A stretch of 60,000 nt of DNA from Neocallimastix lanati (nom. inval.) (taxonomy: Eukaryota; Neocallimastigomycota; Neocallimastigomycetes; Neocallimastigales; Neocallimastigaceae). Location of the stretch: assembly GCA_016946835.1 (NCBI GenBank), contig JACVTC010000042.1, positions 241,501 to 301,500 of the forward strand, read 5' to 3'. Shown here piece by piece: positions 13,765 through 25,189 of the stretch. The position numbers were made by a program, and so were the translations under genes. Numbering within the stretch: the stretch's first letter is position 1; the number at the start of each line of letters is the position of its first letter. The notes under the pieces were generated by a model. That model did not search any database, was not told the DNA's origin, and saw only the letters and a program-made list of their open reading frames with translations.

Positions 13765-14290
13765 ATAATATTTAACTAACATTCTCATTTTCATAAATAC
13801 ATCTCATTACTTCTAAAGAATTCCTCTCCTTTCCAATTTCTTTTTTTTTTCTTTTTTTTTTTTTTTTTTTTTTTTTTGAAATAAAGTGATTTTCATACTC
13901 GACTATGGAATTAACTACAAATTTATTTCTATTCATATATACCACTAATAAAGATTTATTATCATCTCGAATATTTTGATAATTCACATCTGATCCATGC
14001 TTAAGTTAAATAATTAACTATTGCTCTATTTTTTATTGTCATTTTCACAAACTTATTATTAATGATATATCTTTATTGTAGATGTATGTTTAATTTTAAC
14101 ATTATTAGCACCATATTTAATTAAATCTCTGACTCTATTCTCACTTTTAATATTTACATTCAGTAATTTAAATATTTAAAAGGCTAATACGATTAATATC
14201 TGTACCATTTTATAATTAACTATTTTACAATGGTCTCATTTTCAAAAGGATATACATAATCAATGGAATATCCTCGTAATCATCTTTTTT
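13765..14290 (-). pseudogene. Ankyrin-repeat gene relic
   Basis: Minus-strand fragments in shifting frames keep ankyrin signatures: near 14130 LIKYGANNVKI, near 14010-13880 a stretch reading HGSDVNYQNIRDDNKSLL followed by NKFVVNSIVEYE, matching the ankyrin consensus (HGADVN..N..G.TPL....N..IV..LIE.G). Several stops and a long T-run (13850-13877, read as poly-Lys) break it. The 71-codon open frame at 13987-13772 is the largest surviving part. A decayed gene or gene end, not a functional protein. Confidence 0.6.
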
Positions 14291-14520
14291 TTTTTTAATG
14301 AATATTTTCTCCCTAATTAATCTCGAAATACTCGATGATACTTTCATATTCAATAGTAAAAAGTTAAAATAAAAAAATTTAAAAAAAAAAAAATTTAGAT
14401 ATTCATAATTTATAAATTAATAAATTTTATTAATGAATAAAATTAAAGTATTTTTTTTTTTTTTTTTTTCATTTCATTTTCATTTTCATTATAAAATTCA
14501 ATAAATTTTTATAATAAGAA

Positions 14521-14556
<36 letters not shown>

Positions 14557-15000
14557 TAAACAATTTAATTAAATTTAATTTAATTTAATTTAATTTAATT
14601 TTAATTTTTAATTTTTTAAATTTTTTAAATTTTTTAAATTTTTAAATTTTTTAAATTTTTATATTCATTAAAATTTGATTTGATCTTTATATGGATTTAT
14701 TATTAGATGTGGCGTTCATAAAGGACATTTGCTAATAGCGACCAACAAGGAATTTAGTGTTCGCTTACCTAAACTACAACTGCAACTACAAACTCCCTAG
14801 AGAGATTAAGGTTAAGTAAGAATTATTTACTACATTAGTGGTTTGAGATAATTTACAGACTTGAGAAAAAAAAAAAAAAGAAAAAAAAAAAAAGAATGGT
14901 TAAAACTGATTCCCTCTCTTAAGAGTGGGTAAAATGAGAAGAGAGAGGGTAAGGACTTTAATAAGGTTAGTCTTCTAAGACCTGAAGACGTTGGTAGAAT
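14291..15000. other. Intergenic, with a moderately GC-rich patch
   Basis: AT-rich with poly-A runs up to about 14700. From 14700 the composition becomes less extreme and merges into the reverse-transcriptase relic that follows, so this is probably decayed retroelement sequence, but I recognise no motif in it. Confidence 0.4.
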
Positions 15001-15004
15001 TTGA

Positions 15005-15440
15005 TAAAAAAAATTGCCCTGGGAAAGCCAGCCAGCTACTTAGCTCTAGCTACATTTTAGTGTGAATACAGGAATGTAATGAATATAAAGACAATATTTA
15101 ATACAATGTTTGGGGTACTTTTGAGTAATCTGGTAATGCCTTTTGGTAAAAACCAATGCACCTGCAATATTGCAGAGCTTTGTAAATGATATCTTTAGCA
15201 AGAATATCGGGGAAAATACTGCCAAGTCTAATTTGGATGATAGAGTGGTTCATTCTAAAACATTAAAAGAATATGTACAGCATATTCGAACAATACTTTT
15301 TAAAAAAACTGATCAAGCATAAATTCATAGTTATGAAATCTAAATATAAGCTGTACAGAAATGCAAAAACTTTCTAGACTCTAGGACTCTAGACTTTTTA
15401 TAACTACTATAGAAATTTTATTAAGAACTTCTCAAAATAA
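15005..15440 (+). pseudogene. Degenerate Ty3/gypsy reverse-transcriptase relic
   Basis: Plus-strand fragments in mixed frames align with the gypsy RT core. Near 15045-15080 is a damaged SSYI..IQE; near 15080-15135 NEYKTIFNTMFGVLLSNLV; then MPFG (about 15136), NAPAIL.SFVNDIF, a damaged L-D-D box (NLDDRVVHSKTL near 15230), and near 15385 remains of the LGL..YYRNFIKNFSK segment. The intact relatives in this window (28732-31871 and 58860-60000) show the same motif order. Multiple stops and frameshifts; no LTRs recognised around it. Confidence 0.8.
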
Positions 15441-15495
15441 TAATTCATCTTTTTAAAAAATTCATCTTTTTAATAATTAAAATATTTTAATAATG

Positions 15496-15563
<68 letters not shown>

Positions 15564-15847
15564 ACAAAAATAAAAATTTTTTTTAATAATTACATTTTTT
15601 TTTTTTTTTTTATATTAAATTTTTTATCACTCCATATTCACTAACTAAAAATATAATAGATTTTAAATGTAATAATACCACTACAACATTTACCAATTAA
15701 ATAAAATAATAGATTTTATATGTAATACAATATTATTTAGGCTATTTCGTTGTTGAGAATTTTTACAATTGGGGATAATTTTCTTTCTTTTTTTTTTTTT
15801 TTTTTTTTTTTTTATTTTTTCATTAGTTTCTATTTTGTAGTTATTTT

Positions 15848-16512
15848 AGTAGATGTTTTGAAAGATGTTTTGGTAGGTGTTTTGGATGATGTTTTGGATG
15901 ATGTTTTGGTAGATTTTTTAATAGATGGTTAGGTAGATGTTGTGTTAGATGTTTTAGTAGATGTCTTGGTAGATGTCTTGGTAGATGTTTTGGTAGATGT
16001 TTTGGTAGATGTTTTGGTAGATGTTTTGGTAGATGTTTTGGTAGATTTTTTGGTAGATGTTTTGAGAGATGTTTTGGTAGATGTTTTGGATGATGTACTA
16101 GTAGATGCCTTGGTAGATGTTTTAGTAGATGTTTTGGTAGATTTTTTGGTAGTTGTTTTGAGAGATGTTTTGGATGATGTTTTAGTAGATGTTTTAGTAG
16201 ATTTTTTAGTAGTTATTTCAGTTGATTTCTTTGTAGATGTTTTGGTAGATGTTTTAGTAGATGCTTTGGAAGATGTTTTGGTATATATTTTAGTAGATGT
16301 TTTGGAAGATGTTTTGGTAGATGTTTTGGATGATATTTTGGTAGATGGTTTAGTAGATGTTTTAGTAGATGTGTTGGAAGATGTTTTGGTAGATGCTTTG
16401 GTAGATGTTCTAGTAGATGTTTTGGAAGATGGTTTGGTAGATGGTTTGGTAGATGTTTTGGTAGATGTTTTGGTAGATGTTTTGGTTGATGTTTTAGTAG
16501 ATATTTTGGTAC
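15848..16512 (-). repeat. 12-bp coding minisatellite of the duplicate
   Basis: Same AAAACATCTACC unit as 503-1815 but about 660 bp long and more diverged, with more Glu/Asp-complement variants (TTCC, ATCC units). One unit carries the TAA stop at 15931-15929. Confidence 0.9.
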
Positions 16513-16834
16513 TACTTATAGTAGTACTTGTAATAGTATATGGTTTAACTGTTGTTGTTGTTGTTTTTGTTTTTGTAGTAGTAGTGTTAAGAGCAGACGA
16601 ATTTTCACAAAGTTTATAATATTTTATTGTATCTTTATTAAGGCAAGTTTCAGAACCATGTCTACAAAGAGAATAAACTTTATTTTTGTCAAAAAAATTC
16701 TCATAATTACATTTAACTAGATTTTTAATTGTTAAAGTTTCCCCTCTTACATCAACATTATAAGAAGTATCACTAATAAATTAAATATATATATATAAAT
16801 ATATATATTATTAATATTATATTATAATATTATA

Positions 16835-16873
<39 letters not shown>

Positions 16874-17299
16874 CACACTAATACACTAATAAATTATTAA
16901 AATTTTATAAATATATATATATAATTTTATTATAATATTACATTTCAGTAAGATTAGATAAGTTATTATATGACTTTGGTATTTCATCATCAATAAAATT
17001 AGAATTTAATTTTCTGTTAAAGATATTTAAAAAAATTTTTTTTTTTTTTTTTTTTTAATAATTAATTTATATATATATATATAGTTAGTATAGCTATAAA
17101 AATATTAAAAATTATTAAAATCTTATTATTATTTTATAATTTATTATTTTCTATTACTAATTTACTAATTAATTAAAACTAATGCTATTTTTGTTCTTAC
17201 AATATTTCAAGTTTTTCTAATTTTCCTATTAGTTCAGGGAATTTTTTTAAATTATTATAATATAAATCACTAAAATAGTTATATATATTTACATATTTT

Positions 17300-17330
<31 letters not shown>

Positions 17331-17795
17331 TTAGAAATTTATATATAATAAATAAAAAATTAAAAAAAAATAAAAAAGAAAAAATTAATAAGCATTTATA
17401 TTTTATTTATTAAAAATAATACTACTAATAATAATAATATTTATATATATTATTTATATTCAATTAATTAAAATAATACTAATACTAATAATAATATTTA
17501 TATATATTATTATTATTTAATTAATTAAAATAATAATAATAATAATAAATAGTTATATTTAATTTATATACTATATATATAACTTTCAATTTACAGAATT
17601 TTAAGATTTTTAAGATTTTCAAATTCATCTGGAAGTTCTCTAATTTCATTTCCTTCCATATAACTATAATATTAAAAAAAAAAAAATTTTTTTTTAATGG
17701 TTTTATATATATATATAATATTAAGAATATTATTAAAGATAATATCGTGTTATAAAAAAATTATATTAATTATTGGTATGTAGTTGTTATTGGAA

Positions 17796-17841
<46 letters not shown>

Positions 17842-18130
17842 ATATAAATTTATAAATATACATACAGATTTTCAAGTTGACTAAGATTTCCAATTTCTTT
17901 TGGTATTTTTGATAATCTATAATATATATTATTATTTTCTAAATTACTGATAGAAATAAAATTTATATTTATTTATATTTTTATATAAATAATTAAATGT
18001 TAATTAATAAGTTAATAAGTGTATAAATAATATATATATTTATATCGATTATTAAGATTTTATTATTTAACGAAAATTATAATAAAATAAAATAAAATAA
18101 AAAAAATAAGAATTTTTTTTAAAATAATAA

Positions 18131-18165
<35 letters not shown>

Positions 18166-18678
18166 TAAAATAAAAATTATAAAAAAAAAAAGTTTTAAAT
18201 TATTCAGATATAATTATATATAATTATATAAAATAAATGACATACAGTGATTTTAAATTTTTAAGACCTCCTATAAAATCTGAATAATTTGTAATTTTTT
18301 TACAATTGCTTAAAGAACTGTTAATGTAAATATATAAATGATTGAAAATAATATTATTAATTATTAAATATTTTATTAATTTTAAAAAAGTTTTTTTTAA
18401 AAAAAAAAAAAATTAATTATTAAAATTGTTATTATAATTAAAAAGATTTTTCAATATGAATATATAGGTGTATTATTACAGGTTTTCAAGCGTTTTAATA
18501 TTTCCAAATTCAACAGGTAATTCTTTTATTTCACAAAATGAGAGATCACTAAAAAAAAAAAAAATAAAATAAAATAAAATTTTTTTTACATTTTAATTAA
18601 TAAAAAATATATATTAATATTAATATATAATATTAATTTACACTATTAATAAAATGTATATTTATAACAAAGTCAAAT

Positions 18679-18711
<33 letters not shown>

Positions 18712-19124
18712 GAATGTATTAATAAATTTACATTTCTTTAAGATGTTTAAGTTCACCTATTTTTGGTGATACATCAGTAATTTCATTTAATGAAAGTCCA
18801 CTGAAATAGAAATTAATTGAATATATTTAAATATAAATAAAAAGTATATAAAATGTATAAATGATAATATAATATTTTTTATTAAATAATATATATTATA
18901 TAATGTTATAATGTTATATATATATATATATATATATTTATGTATGTATAATAATAATAATAATAATAATATATATATATATTATATTTACAGATATTCA
19001 AGATTTTCAAGTTTGCTTATATCATCCGGAATAGATTTAATTTTATTATCATAAATTTCACTATATAATAATACAAAATAATAAAAATAAAAAATTTTTT
19101 ATACAGTTAATGAATAAAAAGAAA

Positions 19125-19164
<40 letters not shown>

Positions 19165-19336
19165 TTTATCTTTATATTAGTTTATTATTATTTTTATTTT
19201 TATTTTTATTTAATTTAATTATTATTATTTTTATATAATGTTAAACTTACAGTCTCTTTAAATTAGTTAATGATAATACAATTTCAGGAAATTCATATAG
19301 CGTACTTTTTTCTCCTCCAAAATTATGACTAAATAA

Positions 19337-19374
<38 letters not shown>

Positions 19375-20307
19375 ATAACAAAAAATAATGAAAAATAAAA
19401 ATATTAATATTAAAAAAAAAAAAAAAAAAAAAAAAGTAAAATATAATGAAATAAAATAATAATTTTTTACTATAATATTAATAATGATATATATATCAAG
19501 TTATAATAATTATTTACAAATCAGTAAGTTTTTCAATTTTCTTTAATGGTTCAAGATCATCAATTTCAAAATCTATAAAACTCAATATTCTAATATATAT
19601 GATTTATATTTTTTTTTATTTAATAATAATAATATTAATAATAATAAAAAAAAAGTAAAATATAATGAAATAAAATAATAATTTTTTACTATAATATTAA
19701 TAATGATATATATATCAAGTTATAATAATTATTTACAAATCAGTAAGTTTTTCAATTTTCTTTAATGGTTCAAGATCATCAATTTCAAAATCTATAAAAC
19801 TCAATATTCTAATATATATGATTTATATTTTTTTTTATTTAATAATAATAATATTAATAATAATAATTTAATATTATTATAATTATTTTCATTATGAAGA
19901 TTATTCATCCTCATAAATTATAAAATGTAAAAATTATTATATAAATATATTATATGTATATATATATATTTTTATAAATGATAAATTTTATTTCACATTA
20001 CAATTTTTCAAGATTATGTAAAGTCGGAAGATGATTTAATAGGAGTTGAAAATTTTTTTCATCACTATATCTAAACACTTCACTTTTATATTTAAAAATA
20101 ATATATATATATTATTAATATTATAATTAAAAATTATAAAAAAGTGTTAAATTAATAATTATATAAAATATATATAATATTTATATATATAAAAATAATA
20201 ATAATAAATAATGAGTAATAATAATAAATAATAATAATATTAAAAATTAGTAATAATAATAAATTATTAGCATAATTTATATTAAAAAAAAGAATTAATT
20301 ATAATTC

Positions 20308-20341
<34 letters not shown>

Positions 20342-21858
20342 TATTTATTTATTTATTTATTCATTACACTGTAGTAGCTTTTCCCTCTTCATTTATTTTA
20401 CAAGTAACTTCTTCTATACTATTTTTATTGATATAGTCAAGAAATTCTTCACATTCATCAATACAATGACCATATTTCATTTGACAATTTTGACTGATGA
20501 AACAGTGATCTTCGGTAGAGCCACATTTTCCATCTTTACTACAACACTGACCATAGGGACATCTACCATTTTCTTGACCACAGAGACCATTTGTACTTTC
20601 CTTGATATCATCATCTTCACAGGTCTCAAATTTTATATTAGGATTTAAACATTTAACTTCTATGATTGTTTTTGGAATACAAAGATTATAGGAATCACTA
20701 TAATCACATTCTATAAGATTCTCATTTTCTATAATTTTTCCTTTAATATCTATATTATCTTGAATATAGCTATAAATATAAATATAATAATAAAAATAAA
20801 TATAATAATAAATATAAATATAAATATATATATATATTTATTATTAGTTATTATTATTGTTGTTAATTTTTAATATATATATATATATTAATTATCAATA
20901 TATGAATATTTACAAATATTTCAAATTTTCAAATTTATTTAAGAATGTTAGAGAATCACCCCTTATTTTATTTTTACTTAAATTACTGTATTTGAAACAT
21001 AAATTTATTTATGGAAAAATATATATATATATGTATATAAAATTAAAAAATAAATGAAAAAAAAAAAAGATAATATATTATTATTATAAATTTTTTATTT
21101 TTTAATATAAATTTATTACTTATTTAAATGTATATATATATTATTAATTGTAATTATTATCATTTGTAACTCACAGATATTCAAGTTTTTTAAGATCCAT
21201 TAATATAAGTTTCAAATGTTTCACCATCTTCCATTAAAATAGTATATGAACTAATGAAAATGTTTTTATAATATTAATTACGTTATATTAATTGATTAAT
21301 TGTTTATTGGTAATATAGACAATATAAAATTAAATAAATAAAAGATATTTTTATAATAAAAAAAATAAATAAATAAATAAAATAAAATTAAATAAATTTT
21401 ATAAAATAAATAATTTAAAAATAAAAAAATAAAGAATACATAATATATATGATTACGTACAGTTCAGTAAGATTATAAGTCAATAATTGATTAACTTGCT
21501 CCTCATTTAAATTTCTATTAGTAATAGTTCTATATTTTGAAAAAAAAAAAATATATATATATTATTTTTAATATATTAAAATATTTACTTCGAAGTATTA
21601 TACATCAATATTTTCAATTATATTACTTGTTTATATATATAAATATAAAGAAAAAATAAAAAATACAAAAATAAAAATAAAATTAATAATATAAATCTTT
21701 TTGAAATATAATAGTTACAATCCTATAATTTTTCCTTCCTCATTGGTAGAACATTTATTTATAGAGTGTAATATACTTTTATCAATATTGTTACATTCTG
21801 AGGATAAAACTAGAGGAACAAAGACTAATAATAAATTAAAAATATATTTTAACTTCAT
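15929..21858 (-). pseudogene. Duplicate of the LRR-CBM18 gene, internally deleted and out of frame
   Basis: Exons 1 (21858-21719, 140 nt, same signal peptide) and 2 (21529-21461) are intact. Exon 3 (21250-21175) is a fusion of the start of ancestral exon 3 with the end of ancestral exon 16. It is 76 nt long, not a multiple of 3, and the frame meets TAA at 21192-21190 after 89 codons. Downstream LRR exons, the CBM18 exon (20769-20368, 402 nt) and the last exon (16772 down) are still in good condition, which suggests recent loss. The tail has an in-frame TAA at 15931-15929, while the frame beyond it stays open to TAG at 15832-15830. Unless alternative splicing skips exon 3, no full protein can be made. 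Confidence 0.75.
19436..19873. repeat. 219-bp tandem duplication containing one LRR exon
   Basis: Two adjacent, apparently near-identical 219-bp units (19436-19654 and 19655-19873). Each contains one complete 72-nt LRR exon with its splice sites (minus strand, IDDLEPLKKIEKLTDL), flanked by intron sequence. Copy 1 of the gene has this exon once (4952-4881). The event adds exactly 24 codons in frame. Confidence 0.9.
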
Positions 21859-22278
21859 TTTTTTTTTCTTTTTTTTTTTTCTTTTACTTCTTCTTCTTAT
21901 ATATATATTATTATTATTATTTTAATATCTGTGTATCTGTTAGTTACTGTAATATGTTTTAATTATAAAAAAAAATTATTTAAAGAGATGAAAAAATTTA
22001 TTTTAAATATATAAACATTTTATTTATTTTTTTATTAATTTATTTATGACTTTTTTTCTTTTTTTTTTTTTTTTTTTTTCTTTCTTTCTTTCTTATATAC
22101 AAAAATAAAAATAAAAAAATAATGAAAAAAGTAAATATAAATAATTTTAAAAAGTGAAATTATTTCTTTATTATTTATAAAATTTAAAAATATTTAAAAT
22201 ATTTAAAATCTTGGTAAAAAATAAAATAATAAGAATAAAATAATAATTATTTAATAATAAAAATACTTAATAGTAAAT

Positions 22279-23576
22279 TGTTAAAAGTCAATAGTTTGGG
22301 TTTTATAATTATGTCAACTTTATTAATATATTTTATGATAAAGAGCTGCAAATATTTAAATTTAATAAATTTACATGCTTTTATATTATTACATTGTGGC
22401 TCATACATTACATATATAACAAATACATTTTAATACATTTAACGTATATTTCATATTTATTTCACATATTCTAACATTCCCCCCTCAAACCAAATTATTT
22501 TAAAAGAATAATTTTGGTTTGAAAGTGAATATGTGTACTATACTATCTCTATATCTATACCAATATTAATATGCTATAATTTAATTTTCATTAATTGTAA
22601 TTTTATATACTTATTTATATATTAGCTTGTTTTATTTTAACAACTATATTATTACCCTATATTAATATGACATTTTTGTGGTTAAACGTCTTAAAACCTT
22701 TATATTTTTATTATGGATAAAATTATTAATTATTATATTCAAGTTATATTTTTTCGGATTGGTTACTCTTATTTGTACCATCCTATTATTATATTTTGGC
22801 AACCTCATTGGGAATTACGCCTAATTGACAACACATGGTTTACCTCTTTGGTTTTATGTACTCTTGACAACACATGGTTTAACTCTCTGGTTTTTACGTC
22901 TATATTTATATTTGACAACTCTTATAGTTAACCGCTATGGTTTCACGTCATTTTATTTAATTATTAGCTTGATTAGTTGTGAATAAATAGCCTTTAATAT
23001 TCAAAAGTTGTTTATTTACTAATTAATGATTTAATTTATATTCTTTATTAATCTTTATTAAGAGTCTCAAAAATATTTGCATATTAATTTGTCACGTCTC
23101 TCATTTATTTTATACGTGTCTTATCTTCTAATTTATTATTTTATTAGTATATTATTTATTTCAGGGGAATTTTCTTTCATAAAATACTTAATTTTTACGC
23201 GTTTTCATATTCTTGAAACTTTAAGATCATTTTTCTTCAAATTAGATCAATCTTCACTAAAGTTGACATAATGACAACTTTTATCATAAATTCTGGATCC
23301 TAGGTATTTTAGTTGACATTTTTCTAGTCCGGCTAAGGATATAAATATTCCTTTAAAGAGTCGATGAGACTCTTAATCTGTTAAAAGTCAATAGTTTGGG
23401 TTTTATAATTATGTCAACTTTATTAATATATTTTATGATAAAGAGCTGCAAATATTTAAATTTAATAAATTTACATGCTTTTATATTATTACATTGTGGC
23501 TCATACATTACATATATAACAAATACATTTTAATACATTTAACGTATATTTCATATTTATTTCACATATTCTAACA
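22279..23576 (-). mobile_element. Non-autonomous LTR element (TRIM-like) with half-tRNA-Lys primer site
   Basis: Two apparently identical 198-bp direct repeats (22279-22476 and 23379-23576) begin TGTTA and end TAACA. They are flanked by a 5-bp target duplication TAAAT (22274-22278 and 23577-23581). On the minus strand a polypurine tract GAGGGGGGAA lies directly before the 3' LTR (complement of 22477-22486), fixing orientation. Directly after the 5' LTR, 23378-23355 reads GATTAAGAGTCTCATCG..., complementary to the anticodon arm of tRNA-Lys(CUU). The 0.9-kb interior has no protein motif; it holds three imperfect repeats of TTGACAACACATGGTTTA type (about 22828-22935) and a hairpin at 22486-22521. 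The empty target site survives at about 11390-11400 in duplication copy 1. Use of an internal tRNA fragment suggests a copia-type parent. Confidence 0.85.
23355..23378 (-). promoter_or_regulatory. Primer-binding site complementary to the 5' half of tRNA-Lys(CUU)
   Basis: The plus strand reads ATGAGACTCTTAATC immediately before the LTR. This is the anticodon stem-loop of eukaryotic tRNA-Lys(CUU) (loop CTCTTAA), ending at about tRNA nucleotide 40. Drosophila copia is known to prime from a tRNA-iMet fragment cut at about this position; here the same logic with tRNA-Lys is inferred. Confidence 0.65.
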
Positions 23577-24554
23577 TAAATACTATAATTATAAATAATA
23601 ATCAATACTATAATAGTAATGCACTAATTATAAATAATAATCAATACTATAATAGTAATGCTCTAATTATAAATAATACTATATAATAATATATAATCAA
23701 AAGTTAATACTATAAATAATACAATAATACTATAATAATCAATAATACTATAATAATCAATAATACTATAATAATCAATAATACTATAATAATCAATAAT
23801 AGTAAATACTATAATTGTAAATAATAATTATTTAATCATCAATAATTAATAATACTATAATAATCAATAGTAATACTATAATTATTTAATCATCAATAAT
23901 TAATGACACTAGTGATAATTAATACTCTATAATAATACTATAATAATTTATTTATTTATTTATTTATTTATTTATTAATTCAATTATTATTTATTTATTT
24001 AAATTTAAATTGACAAAAAATATGAAGACTTTAAATATAAAAAAAATCAATTTTTTTCATTCTGAATTAATTAAAAATTAATTAAATAAATTTTAATTTA
24101 AATTTTAAATTTTAGATTTTCATTCAAATCAAATAAAAAAAATTAAAATTAAAATTAAAATTAAAATTAAAATTAAAATTTTTAGTATTAAAAAATAAGA
24201 AAGTTTGGAGAAAAGATATAGAAATAGAGAATGATGATGAAGATGATGAAGATGACAATTGATGATAATGCTTTTTAGTTTATTGCCATCATATGAAAAA
24301 AAAATAATTTAATGATAGGAAACAGTAATTAGAGTAAATTTTAATAATAAATTATTCAATATTTTAAATTTATTCTGATCATAATAACTAAATTTAAAGC
24401 TATAATAAATATATATAAAACTAAAAAATAAAAAAATATATATATAACAAATAATTGGTTTATAATATTATTATTTCTTCCAATATTTTTTAATATTCAA
24501 AGCAGATAATATGTCATATAAAAAATGAATTATAGTACATTTATATTATTTTTT

Positions 24555-24705
24555 ATTAAAAATAAAAATAAAATTACATATAAAAATAAAATTACATATA
24601 AAAATAAAATTACATATAAAAATAAAATTACATATAAAAATAAAATTAAATACAAAAATAAAATTAAATATAAAAATAAAATTAAATACAAAAATAAAAT
24701 TAAAC
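24555..24705. repeat. 17-bp minisatellite
   Basis: About nine copies of ATAAAAATAAAATTACA and close variants. The 61-codon open frame over it is low complexity and not credible as a gene. Confidence 0.9.
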
Positions 24706-24710
24706 TGTAG

Positions 24711-25185
24711 GATATGAATTATAGTCTTTTAAATATTTTATACTTTAAAAAAATTTTTTTTAAATATAAAATACTTTAAGCCCCTTTAACTACATATAAT
24801 AATATTTGGTTAAAGGTTTTAATTTTTAGTATTTTTCATAAATTTCGACAATATTTCAATTATGATTCTTATTCCTTTTCCTTTATTATTGAATAAATTA
24901 TATAAATTTCATAAGATTTTTGTCAAAAGTAATAATATTTTTAAATCCTTTTTTTTTTTTTTTTTTATTTTTACTCTTAAATTTTAAATATATATATTTT
25001 TTTTCTTTAATTTATTTATTTTGATTTTGATTTTGTTTTTATTTTGATTTTTATTATTTCTTTTTGTCATTAATTATTTAAAATATTTAGTATAAAAAGG
25101 ATAAGAAATTAAATATATATAATTAATATTAAAATTATAAAAAAAAAATTTTTTTTTATGAATTTTCTCTTGAGATTAATTCAGT
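24711..25185. other. AT-rich non-coding stretch
   Basis: No open frame, RNA or element recognised; T-runs around 24950-24967 and short purine/pyrimidine tracts only. Confidence 0.5.
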
Positions 25186-25189
25186 ATTT

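Larger units (their letters stand above)
15565..24470. repeat. Segmental duplication, copy 2
   Basis: Shorter tandem copy of the block at 220-13640. It differs by loss of about 3.7 kb between exon 3 and exon 16 of the LRR gene, loss of part of the 5' flank including the GC-rich relic, a shorter Thr/Ser/Lys tail, a 219-bp exon duplication, and insertion of a 1298-bp LTR element. Confidence 0.85.

Noticed and set aside
13772-13987. 71-codon minus frame as an intact gene
   Set aside because: It is a fragment of a decayed ankyrin region interrupted by a poly-T run and stops on both sides.
22713-22931. 72-codon plus frame inside the miniature LTR element
   Set aside because: Runs against the element's orientation and covers three short imperfect repeats; no homology.
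24525-24710. Lys/Asn/Tyr-rich 61-codon frame
   Set aside because: Translation of a 17-bp simple repeat with no start context or homology.
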